This document shows positions 20,382-29,646 of a DNA stretch of 64,000 bases, piece by piece; the first letter of the stretch is position 1, and every line of letters starts with the position of its first letter. The notes under the pieces were generated by a model. That model was not told the origin of the DNA. It saw only the letters and a list, made by a program, of their open reading frames with translations, and did not search any database. The position numbers and the translations under genes were made by a program. The DNA comes from Nocardiopsis ganjiahuensis DSM 45031 (GTDB lineage Bacteria > Actinomycetota > Actinomycetes > Streptosporangiales > Streptosporangiaceae): contig NZ_ANBA01000016.1 of assembly GCF_000341085.1 (NCBI RefSeq), positions 62,001-126,000 of the forward strand. The letters are read 5' to 3'.

Positions 20382-22616
20382 CTACCGCTCCGACACGGAA
20401 TCGATCACCGGAAGCTGAACGGCGAGCAGAGTGACATCATCGTCCTGCTCATACCCTTCGAGCATGCTCTCAACAAGGTACTCCAGCATCTGCTGTGGAT
20501 CGCCCACCACCTCGGGCTGAGCCATCGACGCCACCCTGACGAGCTCGTTGAGACCGGCGTCGACGGATCGTTTGCGGTTCTCAACCAGTCCATCGGAGTA
20601 GAGGGCGACAGTGTTACCGGGTTGGACGAAGAATTTGTGATGGCCCCTCGGAGAGCTGACGCCGAGCGGTGTGTCCGGGTCGGTGTCGAGCAGCGAGGGC
20701 CCGGCGTTGCCGGCGACCACGAGCGGCGGGAGGTGGCCCGCGTTGCTGAGGTCGAGTTGTCCGGTGACCGGGTCCAGAACGAAGTAGACCAGCGTTGTCA
20801 CCTGATCCATTCCCTCTGTGGCCGTGAACATGCGGTCCAGTCCGGTCAACACATCGACCGGTTCGGGCATCGAGAACGCCAGTGCACGCAACGCGTTGCG
20901 GATCCGACTCATTCCCGCGGCGGCCGGGATGCCCTTGCCCATGACGTCGCCGAGGACCCCGGCGACCCGCCCGTCGGGCAGGGGGAAGGCGTCGTACCAG
21001 TCGCCGCCCACCTGCACGTGTTGTGAGCCCGACCGGTAGTAGGCGGCCAGGCGTACCCCGCTCACTTCGGGGAGCTCCTCGGGCAGCAGGCTGCGCTGGA
21101 GCTCCTCGGCGGTGCCGTGTTCGCGCTCGTAGACGATGGCCCTGCCGATGGCCAGGGCGCACTGTCCGGCGAGCGCCTCCAGGAAGACCCGCTCCTCGTC
21201 GGTGACGTCGCGCTGGGCGTCGAAGGAGAAGCGCAGGGCCCCGATGGGCCGCCCCGCGGCCATCATGGGCAGCGCCACCCAGGCGCGCTCCCCGGTCAGC
21301 TCGAGCAGGGCCTCGACCTCGGGCGCGTTCTCCATGAGTTCGCGCAGCTCGGCGGGGCTGGCGGCCAGCCGGGGCGCCCGGGCGGCCACGGCACGGGCCG
21401 CGACGTCGGGGTAGTCCAGTGAGAACCCCCGCTCGGGCAGGCCGAGGCAGCCGTCCGCGGAGAGCATCCGCAGGCGCAGCCGGTCCCGGTCGAAGAGGGC
21501 CACGGAGGTGTGGTCGGCGCCCACGCCGGAGCGACCGATCTCGGACATGGCCTGGACGACCTCGTCGGCGGTGAGCGCCTCGGCCAGGTCGGAGGTGGCC
21601 TTCTGCAGGCGGGCGGTGCGCATGGCCGCCTCGCTGAGCTGCTGGTTGAGGCGTTGGCGCAGTTCGTCGGCCTCGCGCTCGGTAGTGACGTCGACCAGGG
21701 TTCCGACCCATTCGGCGGTCTCCGCGCCGTCCGTGATCGGATTGGCCCTGGCCCGGTAGTGTCCGTGGCCGCCCGCGCGGGTGCGCACGCGGAACATGGC
21801 GTCGAAGGGTGTGACGTCCAGGACGGCGTCGTCCCAGGCGCGCTCGACGCGGGGACGGTCGTCGGGGTGGAGGGCGTCGAGCCAGCCCCGGCCGAGGTAG
21901 GCGTCCAGGTCCTGGCCGGTGATGGCCCGCCACTGGGGGCAGTCCTCCTGGACGTCGCCGCCGGGCCCGGCCGACCAGACGATCTGGTTGCCCGCCTGGA
22001 GCAGGGCGCGCAGGCGCTGTTCGCCGCGGTGGGGGCCGCCGTCCTCGTGGTCGCGGGCGGCGATGAGCGCGATGTGCCGGTCACCGTTGGCGGGGTCGTC
22101 GACCGGGAACCAGGTCAGGTCCCAGGTCTGCTCGGAGGGGGTCCGGTGGCGGCCGCGCACGGCGTGGCCGCTCTCCCGCACGCCGGCCACCGAGGTGCTG
22201 TGGGCGACGGCCCCGGCGGGGTCGCCGGACTCCTCCAGGGCCTCGGTCGGCGTGCGGCCCAGGCAGCGGGCGGGGGTGCTGCCGAAGACGGTGGCCATCC
22301 GGGGGTTGATCGACACGAAGACGTCGTCCGGGCCCAGGAGTGCGAATCCGATGGGCGCTTCGGTGAGGAGGGATTTCACCGCGTCCGGCAGTTCCGCCGC
22401 GCTGATCCGGGGTGGGGGAATGGACGTCTCGGCGCTCAACTGCTCGACACCTCCGGAACCGTGGGATTCCCCAGCCGTGTTTCGATGGGGCTTTTTCTGG
22501 ACCGCGTGGTCCCCTGTGCACTGTGCCCGCCACCCGTTCGCGGCGGCGCTGGGGCGCGGGGTGCGCGGCGCCGATTCCGGCCGGGGGCTCCGCGGCTCCC
22601 AGGAGTCACGCTCCAT
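20382..22616 (-). CDS. PAS-PAS-GAF-PP2C (SpoIIE-type) serine phosphatase
   Basis: This 744-residue cytoplasmic signalling phosphatase probably dephosphorylates an anti-sigma-factor antagonist. It has two PAS domains (PIGFALLGPDDVFVSINPRM near 90; the second near 205-320, ending GTLVDVTTERE), a GAF domain (about 360-500) and a C-terminal SpoIIE/PP2C domain. The PP2C domain shows LQRSLLPEELPEVSGVRLAA, GGDWYDAFPLPDGR, GVLGDVMGKGIPAA and VALYSDGLVENR, with the metal-binding Asp residues intact. The ATG has GAGAGGAG upstream and a good promoter further up. It is followed 197 bases later by rpoD on the same strand. No anti-sigma partner gene is nearby. Confidence 0.88.
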   Translation of the reverse strand: MERDSWEPRSPRPESAPRTPRPSAAANGWRAQCTGDHAVQKKPHRNTAGESHGSGGVEQLSAETSIPPPRISAAELPDAVKSLLTEAPIGFALLGPDDVFVSINPRMATVFGSTPARCLGRTPTEALEESGDPAGAVAHSTSVAGVRESGHAVRGRHRTPSEQTWDLTWFPVDDPANGDRHIALIAARDHEDGGPHRGEQRLRALLQAGNQIVWSAGPGGDVQEDCPQWRAITGQDLDAYLGRGWLDALHPDDRPRVERAWDDAVLDVTPFDAMFRVRTRAGGHGHYRARANPITDGAETAEWVGTLVDVTTEREADELRQRLNQQLSEAAMRTARLQKATSDLAEALTADEVVQAMSEIGRSGVGADHTSVALFDRDRLRLRMLSADGCLGLPERGFSLDYPDVAARAVAARAPRLAASPAELRELMENAPEVEALLELTGERAWVALPMMAAGRPIGALRFSFDAQRDVTDEERVFLEALAGQCALAIGRAIVYEREHGTAEELQRSLLPEELPEVSGVRLAAYYRSGSQHVQVGGDWYDAFPLPDGRVAGVLGDVMGKGIPAAAGMSRIRNALRALAFSMPEPVDVLTGLDRMFTATEGMDQVTTLVYFVLDPVTGQLDLSNAGHLPPLVVAGNAGPSLLDTDPDTPLGVSSPRGHHKFFVQPGNTVALYSDGLVENRKRSVDAGLNELVRVASMAQPEVVGDPQQMLEYLVESMLEGYEQDDDVTLLAVQLPVIDSVSER

Positions 22617-22644
22617 GACTCCTCTCGGCCGCTGTCACGGCTCA

Positions 22645-22672
22645 AGCATAAGACACACCCGCTCACACGCAA
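22645..22672 (-). promoter_or_regulatory. Sigma-A-type promoter of the PP2C gene
   Basis: On the minus strand TTGCGT (22672-22667), a 16-bp spacer and TATGCT (22650-22645) lie 28 bases before the start codon. Confidence 0.55.
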
Positions 22673-23018
22673 CGGCTGCCGGGGAGGGGGGCCTACCGTG
22701 GACGCGGAAGGTAAATGTTAGGCCACAGGACCCCCTGCGCACAGCCGACCGGGGGTTTTGCGGGCGTGTTTTCCCATAATTCCCAACGATGGGCAAGGAT
22801 GGCCGGTTTGCGGCGAACTCTTCGAAACGGGACTGTTATATGTCCGAAACGTCCTTTTCGCCTTGTTGACCTGCGGTGATGATGTGACCAGAGTAAACGG
22901 CCCCTCCCCCAGGTTTTATCAACAGCGTGCCGCGAGAGGGGTTGACAGTCCGTCCAGAACAAGTGGAATGGGTGGAGGTCACCGTCCAGGCCATCTTCAG
23001 CTAGGGGTGTGAGCGAGA
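22673..23018. other. Low-GC intergenic regulatory region
   Basis: This gap between divergent genes is clearly less GC-rich than its surroundings. On the + strand there is a near-perfect -10 TTATAT (22836-22841) flanked by two CGAAACG copies (22824-22830 and 22845-22851). A TTGACA (22942-22947) with a poor -10 16 bp on precedes the small gene at 23019. An ACCCCC/GGGGGT hairpin followed by TTTT lies near 22727-22757. No gene was recognised. Confidence 0.45.
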
Positions 23019-23294
23019 ATGCTCCAGACCTTCCCGGTCCAGGATCTCAGACAGATCTCGGCGAGGCTTCACGACGAGTTCAGCGGGCTGTCCCACCGCT
23101 GCGTCGAGCGCTGCGTCAGCGATACCTGGAACTGCGTCGAACACCTGGGCATCACGGTCACACCACACCTCGTCGAGCGGGTCGCCCGCGAGCACCTCGA
23201 GGCCATGGTGAACTCCGTGCCGCCCTCAACCGCGAGGAAGGCCACGCGCCGTCCGGGAACCACGCTGTTCACCGGCCACCGAGCGGTTCCCTGA
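23019..23294 (+). CDS. Small protein resembling a three-helix-bundle dimerisation domain
   Basis: This 91-residue protein has DLRQISARLHDEFSGLSHRC and VERVAREHLEAMVNSV. The pattern resembles the three-helix N-terminal dimerisation domain attached to some actinobacterial tyrosine-phosphatase-like (ArsC-type) proteins, here free-standing. Three Cys residues lie close together (about 28-43). The ribosome-binding site is weak. It is followed by a strong hairpin. Function is unknown and the domain match is by eye. Confidence 0.6.
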   Translation: MLQTFPVQDLRQISARLHDEFSGLSHRCVERCVSDTWNCVEHLGITVTPHLVERVAREHLEAMVNSVPPSTARKATRRPGTTLFTGHRAVP

Positions 23295-23324
23295 CCGCGC
23301 TGACCCGCTGACCGGGCCGGTCAC

Positions 23325-23373
23325 CACGCCAGCCGGACGCGGACGCCCAGGGGCGCCGTGTCCGGCTGGCGTG
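23325..23373 (+). terminator. Terminator after the small helical protein gene
   Basis: A perfect 14-bp stem CACGCCAGCCGGAC/GTCCGGCTGGCGTG (23325-23338 with 23360-23373) has a 21-base loop. It lies 30 bases after the stop. Confidence 0.75.
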
Positions 23374-23462
23374 CTGCCCGCCGCCGGCACGGACCGCGAA
23401 CCGCGGCCGGGTTGTCCACAAGCGGGAGCGGACCCGGTTCCCACTGGCATACGCTTCAGACC

Positions 23463-25136
23463 GTGCCATCCCCTTCGCCCTCACCCACAGGCCCTGACGT
23501 TCCAGCCGCCGCCTTCGAGGAGATGCTGCGCGCGGCCAGAGCCCTGCTCGCCATGCGGCACCCGCTCGACGCCGAGCTGGCCTTCAGTGAGCTTCTGGGC
23601 ACCTGGTGGGGCGAACGGCTGCCCGGGGTGGACGTCGAGCGGCTGCTCGGAGAAGGGCTGATCACGCACGCCACGGCCTCCGGGAAGCCGGCCGGGCTGG
23701 GCGTACTGGCCGCGATCACGGCGCTCGGCACCTCCGCCTCACGGCGGGAACTGGCCGAACAGGGCATGATCGCCCTGCGCGAGCGGGGACTGCAGGCCCC
23801 TGCCTGGGCGTCCCAGCTGGGCGCGGTGACCCCGGTGTCCGTGTACGTCAGCGGCGACCGGTTCGGTGACATCGACGACGTCGTGTGCGTCTTCAGCCGG
23901 GACGCGCCCGACAGCAGCGGCGCGCTGCCGCCCGAACACGCGCTGATCCTGGTCCTGGACCACAACAGCGGCGGGCTGCTGCGCGACACCTGGGTCACCA
24001 CCAAGGTCGACCTGCTCCTCAAGAAGTGCCGCGAACGCGCCGCGAACGACGACTTCGCCCGGTTCGACCAACTGGAGCTGAGCGAGGCCCGGACGCTGCT
24101 CTCCCGCGCGCTGGAACGCACCGAACGGGTCGTGACCGGTGCCGCCGCCGACCCCTCCGCAGGACCCGCGGTGGAACCGGTGGGGGTCTCCTCCGCCGAT
24201 CTGACCGGGGGTTCACTGGCGGCGCACTTCGCGTTGGCCGCCTCCCGGGTCCAGCGGCTCCCCCACCCGCCCGAGGGCGTGCCCGCCTCGCCGGTCCCGG
24301 TGTGGCGGCGCGACCGGCGCGCCGTCCTCGCCGCCCGCTTCCTCTCCTCGGACCAGGCCGCCGAACTCTCCGACTCCTACGCGGCGAGCCGGTGCGCGGA
24401 CCACATCATCGCGCACGGCTGCGACGTGGACTCCGGTCGACCGCTCCGGGTGAGCCCGCGCAAGGTGGAGTCGTTCCTGCTGCACTGGCTCCCCGGCCGG
24501 GTGGTGCTGCTGCCCGAGGAGCAGGAGGCGATGCCGCACGTCCTCGCCGCCTGGGTCCGCTGGGCCGGCGCCCGTACCCAGCTCCCCGAAGTGGCCGTCG
24601 GCGCGACCCTGGACGCGGTCTGGGAGACCACCTCGGCCTTCGCGAAGACCTACCGCGACCCGGCCCGCCCGCTCGGCCTGCGCCAGGAGGCGGTACGCCG
24701 CCTGCTGCCCGACGGCGACTTCGCGTCCCTGGCCCGGCGGATGTTCGCGTTCCCCCTGCTGGCCAGCGAGATCGTCACGGGCGCACCGGAGGAGTTCGCC
24801 CCGGACACCTCGAAGGGCCGCCGGGCCCTGCTGCGGCTGGACCACTACGGCGAGTACGACGCCGCCACCCCGCACAGCGGCCGCCACCACTCCACCGGCC
24901 AGGACCGCTGGTACCGCCCGGTCACCGGCCTGGACCCCGAGCGCGAACGCGAACTCGACCGCCACGAACGCCTCGCCAAACGCCTCTGGGACGGCCGCCC
25001 CGCCAACCTCTGGGCCGCGGCCCGCCGCATGCTCGACCGCGGCCAGGACCGCCCCACGGTCCTGGCCACCCTCACCGAGGTCCTGTTCAGCGCCACCAGC
25101 GAGAGCGACCTCCGCCGCCGCCTGGACGCCCTGTAG
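23463..25136 (+). CDS. Conserved actinobacterial protein of unknown function
   Basis: This 557-residue protein has no motif I recognise. The N-terminal half contains FEEMLRAARALLAMRHPLDA, LAFSELLGTWWGERL and an Asp-rich FGDIDDVVCVF patch. The C-terminal half is alpha-helical with many Arg and Trp residues. There is no signal peptide or membrane segment, so it is probably cytoplasmic. The GTG at 23463 begins a VPSPSPSP tail; the 35 upstream codons lie over the terminator of the previous gene. CATACG lies about 8 bases before the start, which may mean a leaderless message. No partner genes are evident. Confidence 0.7.
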   Translation: MPSPSPSPTGPDVPAAAFEEMLRAARALLAMRHPLDAELAFSELLGTWWGERLPGVDVERLLGEGLITHATASGKPAGLGVLAAITALGTSASRRELAEQGMIALRERGLQAPAWASQLGAVTPVSVYVSGDRFGDIDDVVCVFSRDAPDSSGALPPEHALILVLDHNSGGLLRDTWVTTKVDLLLKKCRERAANDDFARFDQLELSEARTLLSRALERTERVVTGAAADPSAGPAVEPVGVSSADLTGGSLAAHFALAASRVQRLPHPPEGVPASPVPVWRRDRRAVLAARFLSSDQAAELSDSYAASRCADHIIAHGCDVDSGRPLRVSPRKVESFLLHWLPGRVVLLPEEQEAMPHVLAAWVRWAGARTQLPEVAVGATLDAVWETTSAFAKTYRDPARPLGLRQEAVRRLLPDGDFASLARRMFAFPLLASEIVTGAPEEFAPDTSKGRRALLRLDHYGEYDAATPHSGRHHSTGQDRWYRPVTGLDPERERELDRHERLAKRLWDGRPANLWAAARRMLDRGQDRPTVLATLTEVLFSATSESDLRRRLDAL

Positions 25137-25333
25137 GCCCCGGTCCCGGCAGAACCCCGGGTCCGGGCCTGCTCGCTGAGATGGCGAACTCCGCTCCGGC
25201 GGCGAAGACCCGGTCGGGCACGGCCGCGCGGGGGTTCCGGCCGGGCGGGCGGGCCGCCGAACGGATCCGAAAGACCTCCGGGCCGCGTGGTGTCCGTGGA
25301 CTCCTATGTGCCCGGCGACGATCTCCGAGCGGG

Positions 25334-26113
25334 TCAGACGAGCAGGCGGTCCTTCAGCTGGTCGAGGGTGCCGCCGGAGAGCTTGAGGCCGTCGACGACG
25401 TAGTTGTCGAAGGAGCCGTAGAGCTCGTCGACGTGGGTGAAGGCCGTGTCCAGGTAGTCGGCGCGGACGCGGGTCATCGGCTGCACGTCCTCCCAGGGCA
25501 GGCCGCTGTGCTGGGACAGCTGGCGCATCCAGTGGTCGGTGTTGGCCTGGCGCTCGTTGCTGGTCAGGTAGTCCTCGGTGACCGCCTCGCGCTCCACGCC
25601 CAGGAGGGTGAGCAGCAGGGCGGCGCCCCAGCCGGTGCGGTCCTTGCCCGCACTGCAGTGGAAGACCAGGGCGGTGGGTCCCTTGGCGGCGCGTTCGACC
25701 AGGTCGCGGTAGCCCTCCAGGGCCTCGGCCTCGGAGACCAGTTCGCGGTAGACGCCGAACATGAACCGCTCGGCCGCCCCGTCGCTGAACATCGCGCGGG
25801 CCTGTTCGGGGTCGGCGAGCGTCTCGACGAAGTTCGCCCCCGCGGCCTCGGCGTTCTGGACGCCCACGGCGGCGTACTCGGCCCCGTCGGGGACCAGGTC
25901 GGGGAGGCGGTCGCGTTCGTGGTGGGTGCGCAGGTCGATCAGCTGGCGGATACCGAACCCGTTGTACACGGGCAGGTCCTGCTCGGAGATGGTGTGCAGG
26001 GCGTCGGACCGGTAGAGGAGACCGTCGCGCACGGTGCGGCCTTCCCTCGTGCGGTGGCCGCCGAGGTCACGGAAGTTGGGGGCGCTGGGGAGGAGGAAAC
26101 CGTCATTCGTCAC
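25334..26113 (-). CDS. Tyrosine/serine protein phosphatase (PtpB/MptpB-like)
   Basis: This 259-residue phosphatase has the CX5R catalytic loop in VFHCSAGKDRTGWGAA and the family N-terminus FRDLGGHRTREGRTVRDG with LYRSDALH. The downstream LRTHHERDRLPD and the long insert before the P-loop match the atypical bacterial group of Mycobacterium PtpB and the Listeria lipid phosphatases. The start at 26113 (GTG ACG AAT) was chosen because TATTGT ends seven bases upstream, fitting a leaderless message; a GTG six codons upstream is possible. The substrate could be a phosphoprotein or phosphoinositide. Confidence 0.87.
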   Translation of the reverse strand: MTNDGFLLPSAPNFRDLGGHRTREGRTVRDGLLYRSDALHTISEQDLPVYNGFGIRQLIDLRTHHERDRLPDLVPDGAEYAAVGVQNAEAAGANFVETLADPEQARAMFSDGAAERFMFGVYRELVSEAEALEGYRDLVERAAKGPTALVFHCSAGKDRTGWGAALLLTLLGVEREAVTEDYLTSNERQANTDHWMRQLSQHSGLPWEDVQPMTRVRADYLDTAFTHVDELYGSFDNYVVDGLKLSGGTLDQLKDRLLV

Positions 26114-26120
26114 GACGGCG

Positions 26121-26126
26121 ACAATA
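26121..26126 (-). promoter_or_regulatory. -10 element of a probable leaderless promoter (phosphatase)
   Basis: On the minus strand TATTGT ends seven bases before the GTG start and there is no ribosome-binding site. Confidence 0.45.
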
Positions 26127-26177
26127 CCCACCGCCCCGGTGCCCCGTCACCACACGGTCCTACGTCCGGGTGAACAC

Positions 26178-26912
26178 TCAGCCCGCGGTCTCCCGCATGG
26201 CCTCGATCTCGGCTCCCGCCTCCTTGACGTCCTTGGCGGTGTCCACTCCGCGCCAGAACCCGTCGATGCGGTAGGCGGTCAGCTTCCCCTCCTTGGCCAG
26301 GTCGGGGAAGGTCGAGGACTCGTGGTCGCCCTTGACCGGCAGGAGCGGGGTCAGGCCCGGCTCGAACAGGTAGACGCCCGCGTTGATCCACACCGGCAGC
26401 AGGGGGCTCTGGGTGAAGCCCTCGATGCGGTCGTCCCCGTCCACGTCGACGATGCCCCAGGTGGTGCGGAACTGGGCCAGGGCCAGGGTGCCGAGACCGC
26501 CCTTGGCGCGGTGGCGCTCGGTGAGTTCGTCGAGGGGGAACCAGGTGAGCACGTCGCCGTTGAGGGCGAAGTACGGGGCCTCGGGGTCGCGCAGCCCGGT
26601 GGCGGCGTAGCGCAGGGCGCCGCCGCGGCCCAGCGGCTCGTCCTCGACCAACAGGGTGATCTCGGGGCCGCCCCGACGGGCTTCGAGGTGTTCGCGCAGG
26701 ACCTCGGCCTTGTAGCCGCAGGAGACGACGACCTGCTCGACTCCGTGCGAGGTCAGCCACTCCAGCTGGTAGTCGATGATGGGCCGTCCGGCCACCTCCA
26801 CCATCGCCTTGGGGCGGGTGTCGGTGTAGGGCCGCAGCCGGGTGGCCTGTCCGCCGGCGAGGATCAGTGCCTGTGTGACGGGGGACGCGGAGGATGAGGG
26901 TGCAGCGGTCAT
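26178..26912 (-). CDS. Sugar-1-phosphate nucleotidyltransferase
   Basis: This 244-residue NTP-transferase joins a nucleoside triphosphate to a sugar 1-phosphate. It has the pyrophosphorylase loop LILAGGQATRLRPYTDTRPK and the metal-binding Asp in FALNGDVLTWFP, with EDEPLGRGGALRYA between. ILLPV-type C-terminal extensions are absent, so it is a single-domain enzyme like those of glycero-manno-heptose or GDP-mannose pathways. The sugar is not identifiable. The ATG at 26912 begins a short Ser/Ala tail before the Rossmann fold. It lies between a phosphatase and an AAA protein gene with no other glycan genes. Confidence 0.87.
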   Translation of the reverse strand: MTAAPSSSASPVTQALILAGGQATRLRPYTDTRPKAMVEVAGRPIIDYQLEWLTSHGVEQVVVSCGYKAEVLREHLEARRGGPEITLLVEDEPLGRGGALRYAATGLRDPEAPYFALNGDVLTWFPLDELTERHRAKGGLGTLALAQFRTTWGIVDVDGDDRIEGFTQSPLLPVWINAGVYLFEPGLTPLLPVKGDHESSTFPDLAKEGKLTAYRIDGFWRGVDTAKDVKEAGAEIEAMRETAG

Positions 26913-26948
26913 GTACTGGACAGTAGCAGGGGGCGGGGTCGGGAGTCC

Positions 26949-29450
26949 CTAGCTCTGTTGGGTGGCATCGGAGTAGGCCTTGCGGACGTCCTCGCTGGTG
27001 ACCACGGTCAGCTCGGCCGCCGTGGCCGCCTCCCCCACCTCCTGGGAGACCCGCAGGTCGCGGTGGGAGCAGGCCCGCTCGTAGAGGGAGCGGGCGAAGC
27101 GCCCGTTGCCCAGCTCGTCGATCCACCCGGTCCGGCACACGTGGGTGAAGATGCTGTGCAGGTCCTCGCGTGCGGTCTCGTCGAAGACGTCACCGGTGCG
27201 GGCCGCCACCGTGTCCGCGATCTCGGACAGCTCGTCGGGGCTGTAGGACGGGAACCGCACGCGCACGTTGAAGCGGGAGGACAGTCCGGCGTTGGAGGCC
27301 AGGAAGCGGTCCATCTCGTCGGTGTAGCCGGCGAGGACCACCACGAGCCGGTCGCGGTCGTCCTCGGCCCTCTTGAGCAGGGTCTGGATGGCTTCGGACC
27401 CGAACGCGTCGCCGCCGCTGTACCCCGGGTTGACCAGGGAGTAGGCCTCGTCGACGAACAGCACGCCGCCCAGGGCCCGGTCGACCAGGCGGTTGGTCTT
27501 GACGGCGGTCGCACCGAGGTGCTCGCCGACCAGGTCGGCGCGCTGGGCCTCCACGACCTCGGCGCGGCCGAGCATGCCCAGGGCGGAGAAGACCCGGCCG
27601 AGCACGCGCGCGACCGTGGTCTTGCCGGTGCCGGGCGGACCGGTGAAGACGAGGTGGCGCATCGGCGGCTGGTGCGGCAGGCCCTGTTCCTCCCGGAGCC
27701 GGGCCACCCGCAGCTGCGCGACCAGGGAGCGCACCTGTTCCTTGACCGGTTCGAGGCCGATCATGCCGTCGAGCTCGGCCATCGCCTCCTCCAGGCCGGG
27801 CGACTCCCCGAAGCCGGGGAGGCGGGAGGTGAGTTCGGTGTAGGCGGTCTCTACGTCGGCGGTGAGCACGGTGACCAGAGCGTCCGCGCTGGGCCTGGGT
27901 GCCGGTCCGTCGCCGTTCACCCCGGAGGTGACCACACGGACGTCGCGGGCCTGGGAGGCCTTCTCCACCATGGAGCGGGCGAAGCGGCCGTTGCCGAGTT
28001 CGTCCACGGCCTCGCGCTGGACGGTCTGGTCGAACCTGCGCCGGAGCGTACGGGCCGCGTCCGGGTCGAGGGTGTCCCCGCGCTGGCCGACGAGGGTCTC
28101 GGCGATCCGGAAGAGCTCGGCGGAGGAGTAGCTGGGGAAGCTGATGCGGGTGGCGAACCGGGAGGCCAGACCAGGGTTGGAGGACAGGAAGGCGTCCATC
28201 TCCTTCTCGTACCCGGCCAGGATGATCACCAGCTGGTCGCGGTCGTCCTCGGCGCGCTTGAGCAGGGTCTGGACCGCCTCGTTGCCGAACCGGTCGGCCT
28301 GGCCGTCGCCCTCGTTGACCAGGGAGTAGGCCTCGTCGACGAACAGCACACCGCCCAGGGCGCTGTCGATGAGCTCGTTGGTCTTGATGGCGGTGGCGCC
28401 CAGGTACTCACCGACCAGGTCGGCGCGCTGGACCTCCACGACCCGGGAGGTGGGCAGGAGGCCGAAGGAGTGGAAGATCGTGGCGAGGGTGCGGGCGACG
28501 CTGGTCTTGCCGGTGCCGGGCGGGCCGGAGAAGACCAGGTGGCGCAGGGGGCGTTCCACGGCGAGCCCGGCGTCGGCGCGCAGGCGGGCGGCCTCGATGG
28601 AGGCGGCGATCCCCCGGACCTGCTGTTTGACCGGGTCGAGGCCGATCATGCTCTCGAGTTCGGCCAGGGCCTGGTCGACCGGGACGGGTTCCTCGTCCGC
28701 GTCGGTCCCGTCCTCGGCGGCCCTGCCCCGGCCGGGCGCGTTCGAGCCCCGGCCGCGCAGGCCGCGGAGCCCGCTCCCGTCGCCGGGGACGTCGCCCGTA
28801 CCGGACCGCTTCCCCGACGGATCCCCCTGCGGTGGTCCCGCCGGTGACCTGGAGGTGCTGTTGCGCCGCTTCTCCTCGTTCTCCCGGCTCTCCTTGGCCA
28901 CCTGCCCGGAGGCGGCCAGCCGCCAGATCAGGCAGGCGCCCGCGGCGACGTAGAGCGCGGCGATCCCGGCAGCGGCGGGGAAGGGCTCGACGACCATGCC
29001 GAACAGTGCCACGGAGAACCCGACGATGAGCCCGGCGGTCAGCGACAGCAGGGCGGTGTGCCAGGCGGGGAACTCGCGGGCGCGACCCGCCGCGAGGACC
29101 ACCAGGAGGGGCAGCGGCAGGACCAGCAGGGTGACGGGCTCGGCTGTCAGCGGGATCTGGAAGAGCGGTACGGCGATGACCAGCCACGCCACCGACACCA
29201 CGACGGTGAGGAAGGAGTCGAAGGAGCGCATCAGGGCCGAGAACGCCACCAGCAGCAGCAGGGTGGCGAGCAGGACCCGGAACACGGGCACGCTCAGCAC
29301 GAAGGCGACGACAGCGACCACCGTGAGCAGGACCAGCGCCGCGACCAGGCGTCTTCCGACCGGGGTCCGGTGGTAGACGGCGCGTAGGCGGTCCAGTCCC
29401 GAGGCGCGGCCGGCCTGCGCGGCGGCGGTGGAGCGCGTTTCGCGCGTCAT
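26949..29450 (-). CDS. Membrane-anchored tandem CbxX/CfxQ-type AAA ATPase
   Basis: This 833-residue protein has an N-terminal region of about five or six hydrophobic helices (residues about 30-185: VAALVLLTVVAVVAFVLSVP, LPLPLLVVLAAG, LTAGLIVGFSVALFG). A charged disordered linker follows (about 190-265). Two complete CbxX-type AAA domains come next, with Walker A GPPGTGKTSVART and GPPGTGKTTVARV and Walker B GGVLFVDEAYSLVN in both. ELGNGRFAR sensor segments are also duplicated. Relatives are Rubisco-activase CbbX and EccA of type VII secretion, but no ESX genes are here. The ATG at 29450 has AAGGGG upstream. It probably remodels a membrane-associated protein; the client is unknown. Confidence 0.88.
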   Translation of the reverse strand: MTRETRSTAAAQAGRASGLDRLRAVYHRTPVGRRLVAALVLLTVVAVVAFVLSVPVFRVLLATLLLLVAFSALMRSFDSFLTVVVSVAWLVIAVPLFQIPLTAEPVTLLVLPLPLLVVLAAGRAREFPAWHTALLSLTAGLIVGFSVALFGMVVEPFPAAAGIAALYVAAGACLIWRLAASGQVAKESRENEEKRRNSTSRSPAGPPQGDPSGKRSGTGDVPGDGSGLRGLRGRGSNAPGRGRAAEDGTDADEEPVPVDQALAELESMIGLDPVKQQVRGIAASIEAARLRADAGLAVERPLRHLVFSGPPGTGKTSVARTLATIFHSFGLLPTSRVVEVQRADLVGEYLGATAIKTNELIDSALGGVLFVDEAYSLVNEGDGQADRFGNEAVQTLLKRAEDDRDQLVIILAGYEKEMDAFLSSNPGLASRFATRISFPSYSSAELFRIAETLVGQRGDTLDPDAARTLRRRFDQTVQREAVDELGNGRFARSMVEKASQARDVRVVTSGVNGDGPAPRPSADALVTVLTADVETAYTELTSRLPGFGESPGLEEAMAELDGMIGLEPVKEQVRSLVAQLRVARLREEQGLPHQPPMRHLVFTGPPGTGKTTVARVLGRVFSALGMLGRAEVVEAQRADLVGEHLGATAVKTNRLVDRALGGVLFVDEAYSLVNPGYSGGDAFGSEAIQTLLKRAEDDRDRLVVVLAGYTDEMDRFLASNAGLSSRFNVRVRFPSYSPDELSEIADTVAARTGDVFDETAREDLHSIFTHVCRTGWIDELGNGRFARSLYERACSHRDLRVSQEVGEAATAAELTVVTSEDVRKAYSDATQQS

Positions 29451-29646
29451 CCGTAGCCCCTTCCTGCGTGGGGGTCGCGTGGTCGGCCCGGGACGGACCG
29501 GGGTCGGAGGGGACCGACGCCCGCGGCGCGGCCGCAGACCAGTCAACAGCCTTGCCCCAAGTGGGGCCGGATGTCCAGTGCGGGGCGGCGTGTCGCGGGT
29601 CGCCCCCGGGGTGCCGCGGCGGGTCCGGGGCCGTCCCGCGAGCGGT

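Noticed and set aside
26958-28847. 629-codon + frame antisense to the tandem AAA gene
   Set aside because: Shadow frame; the AAA motifs on the other strand are decisive.
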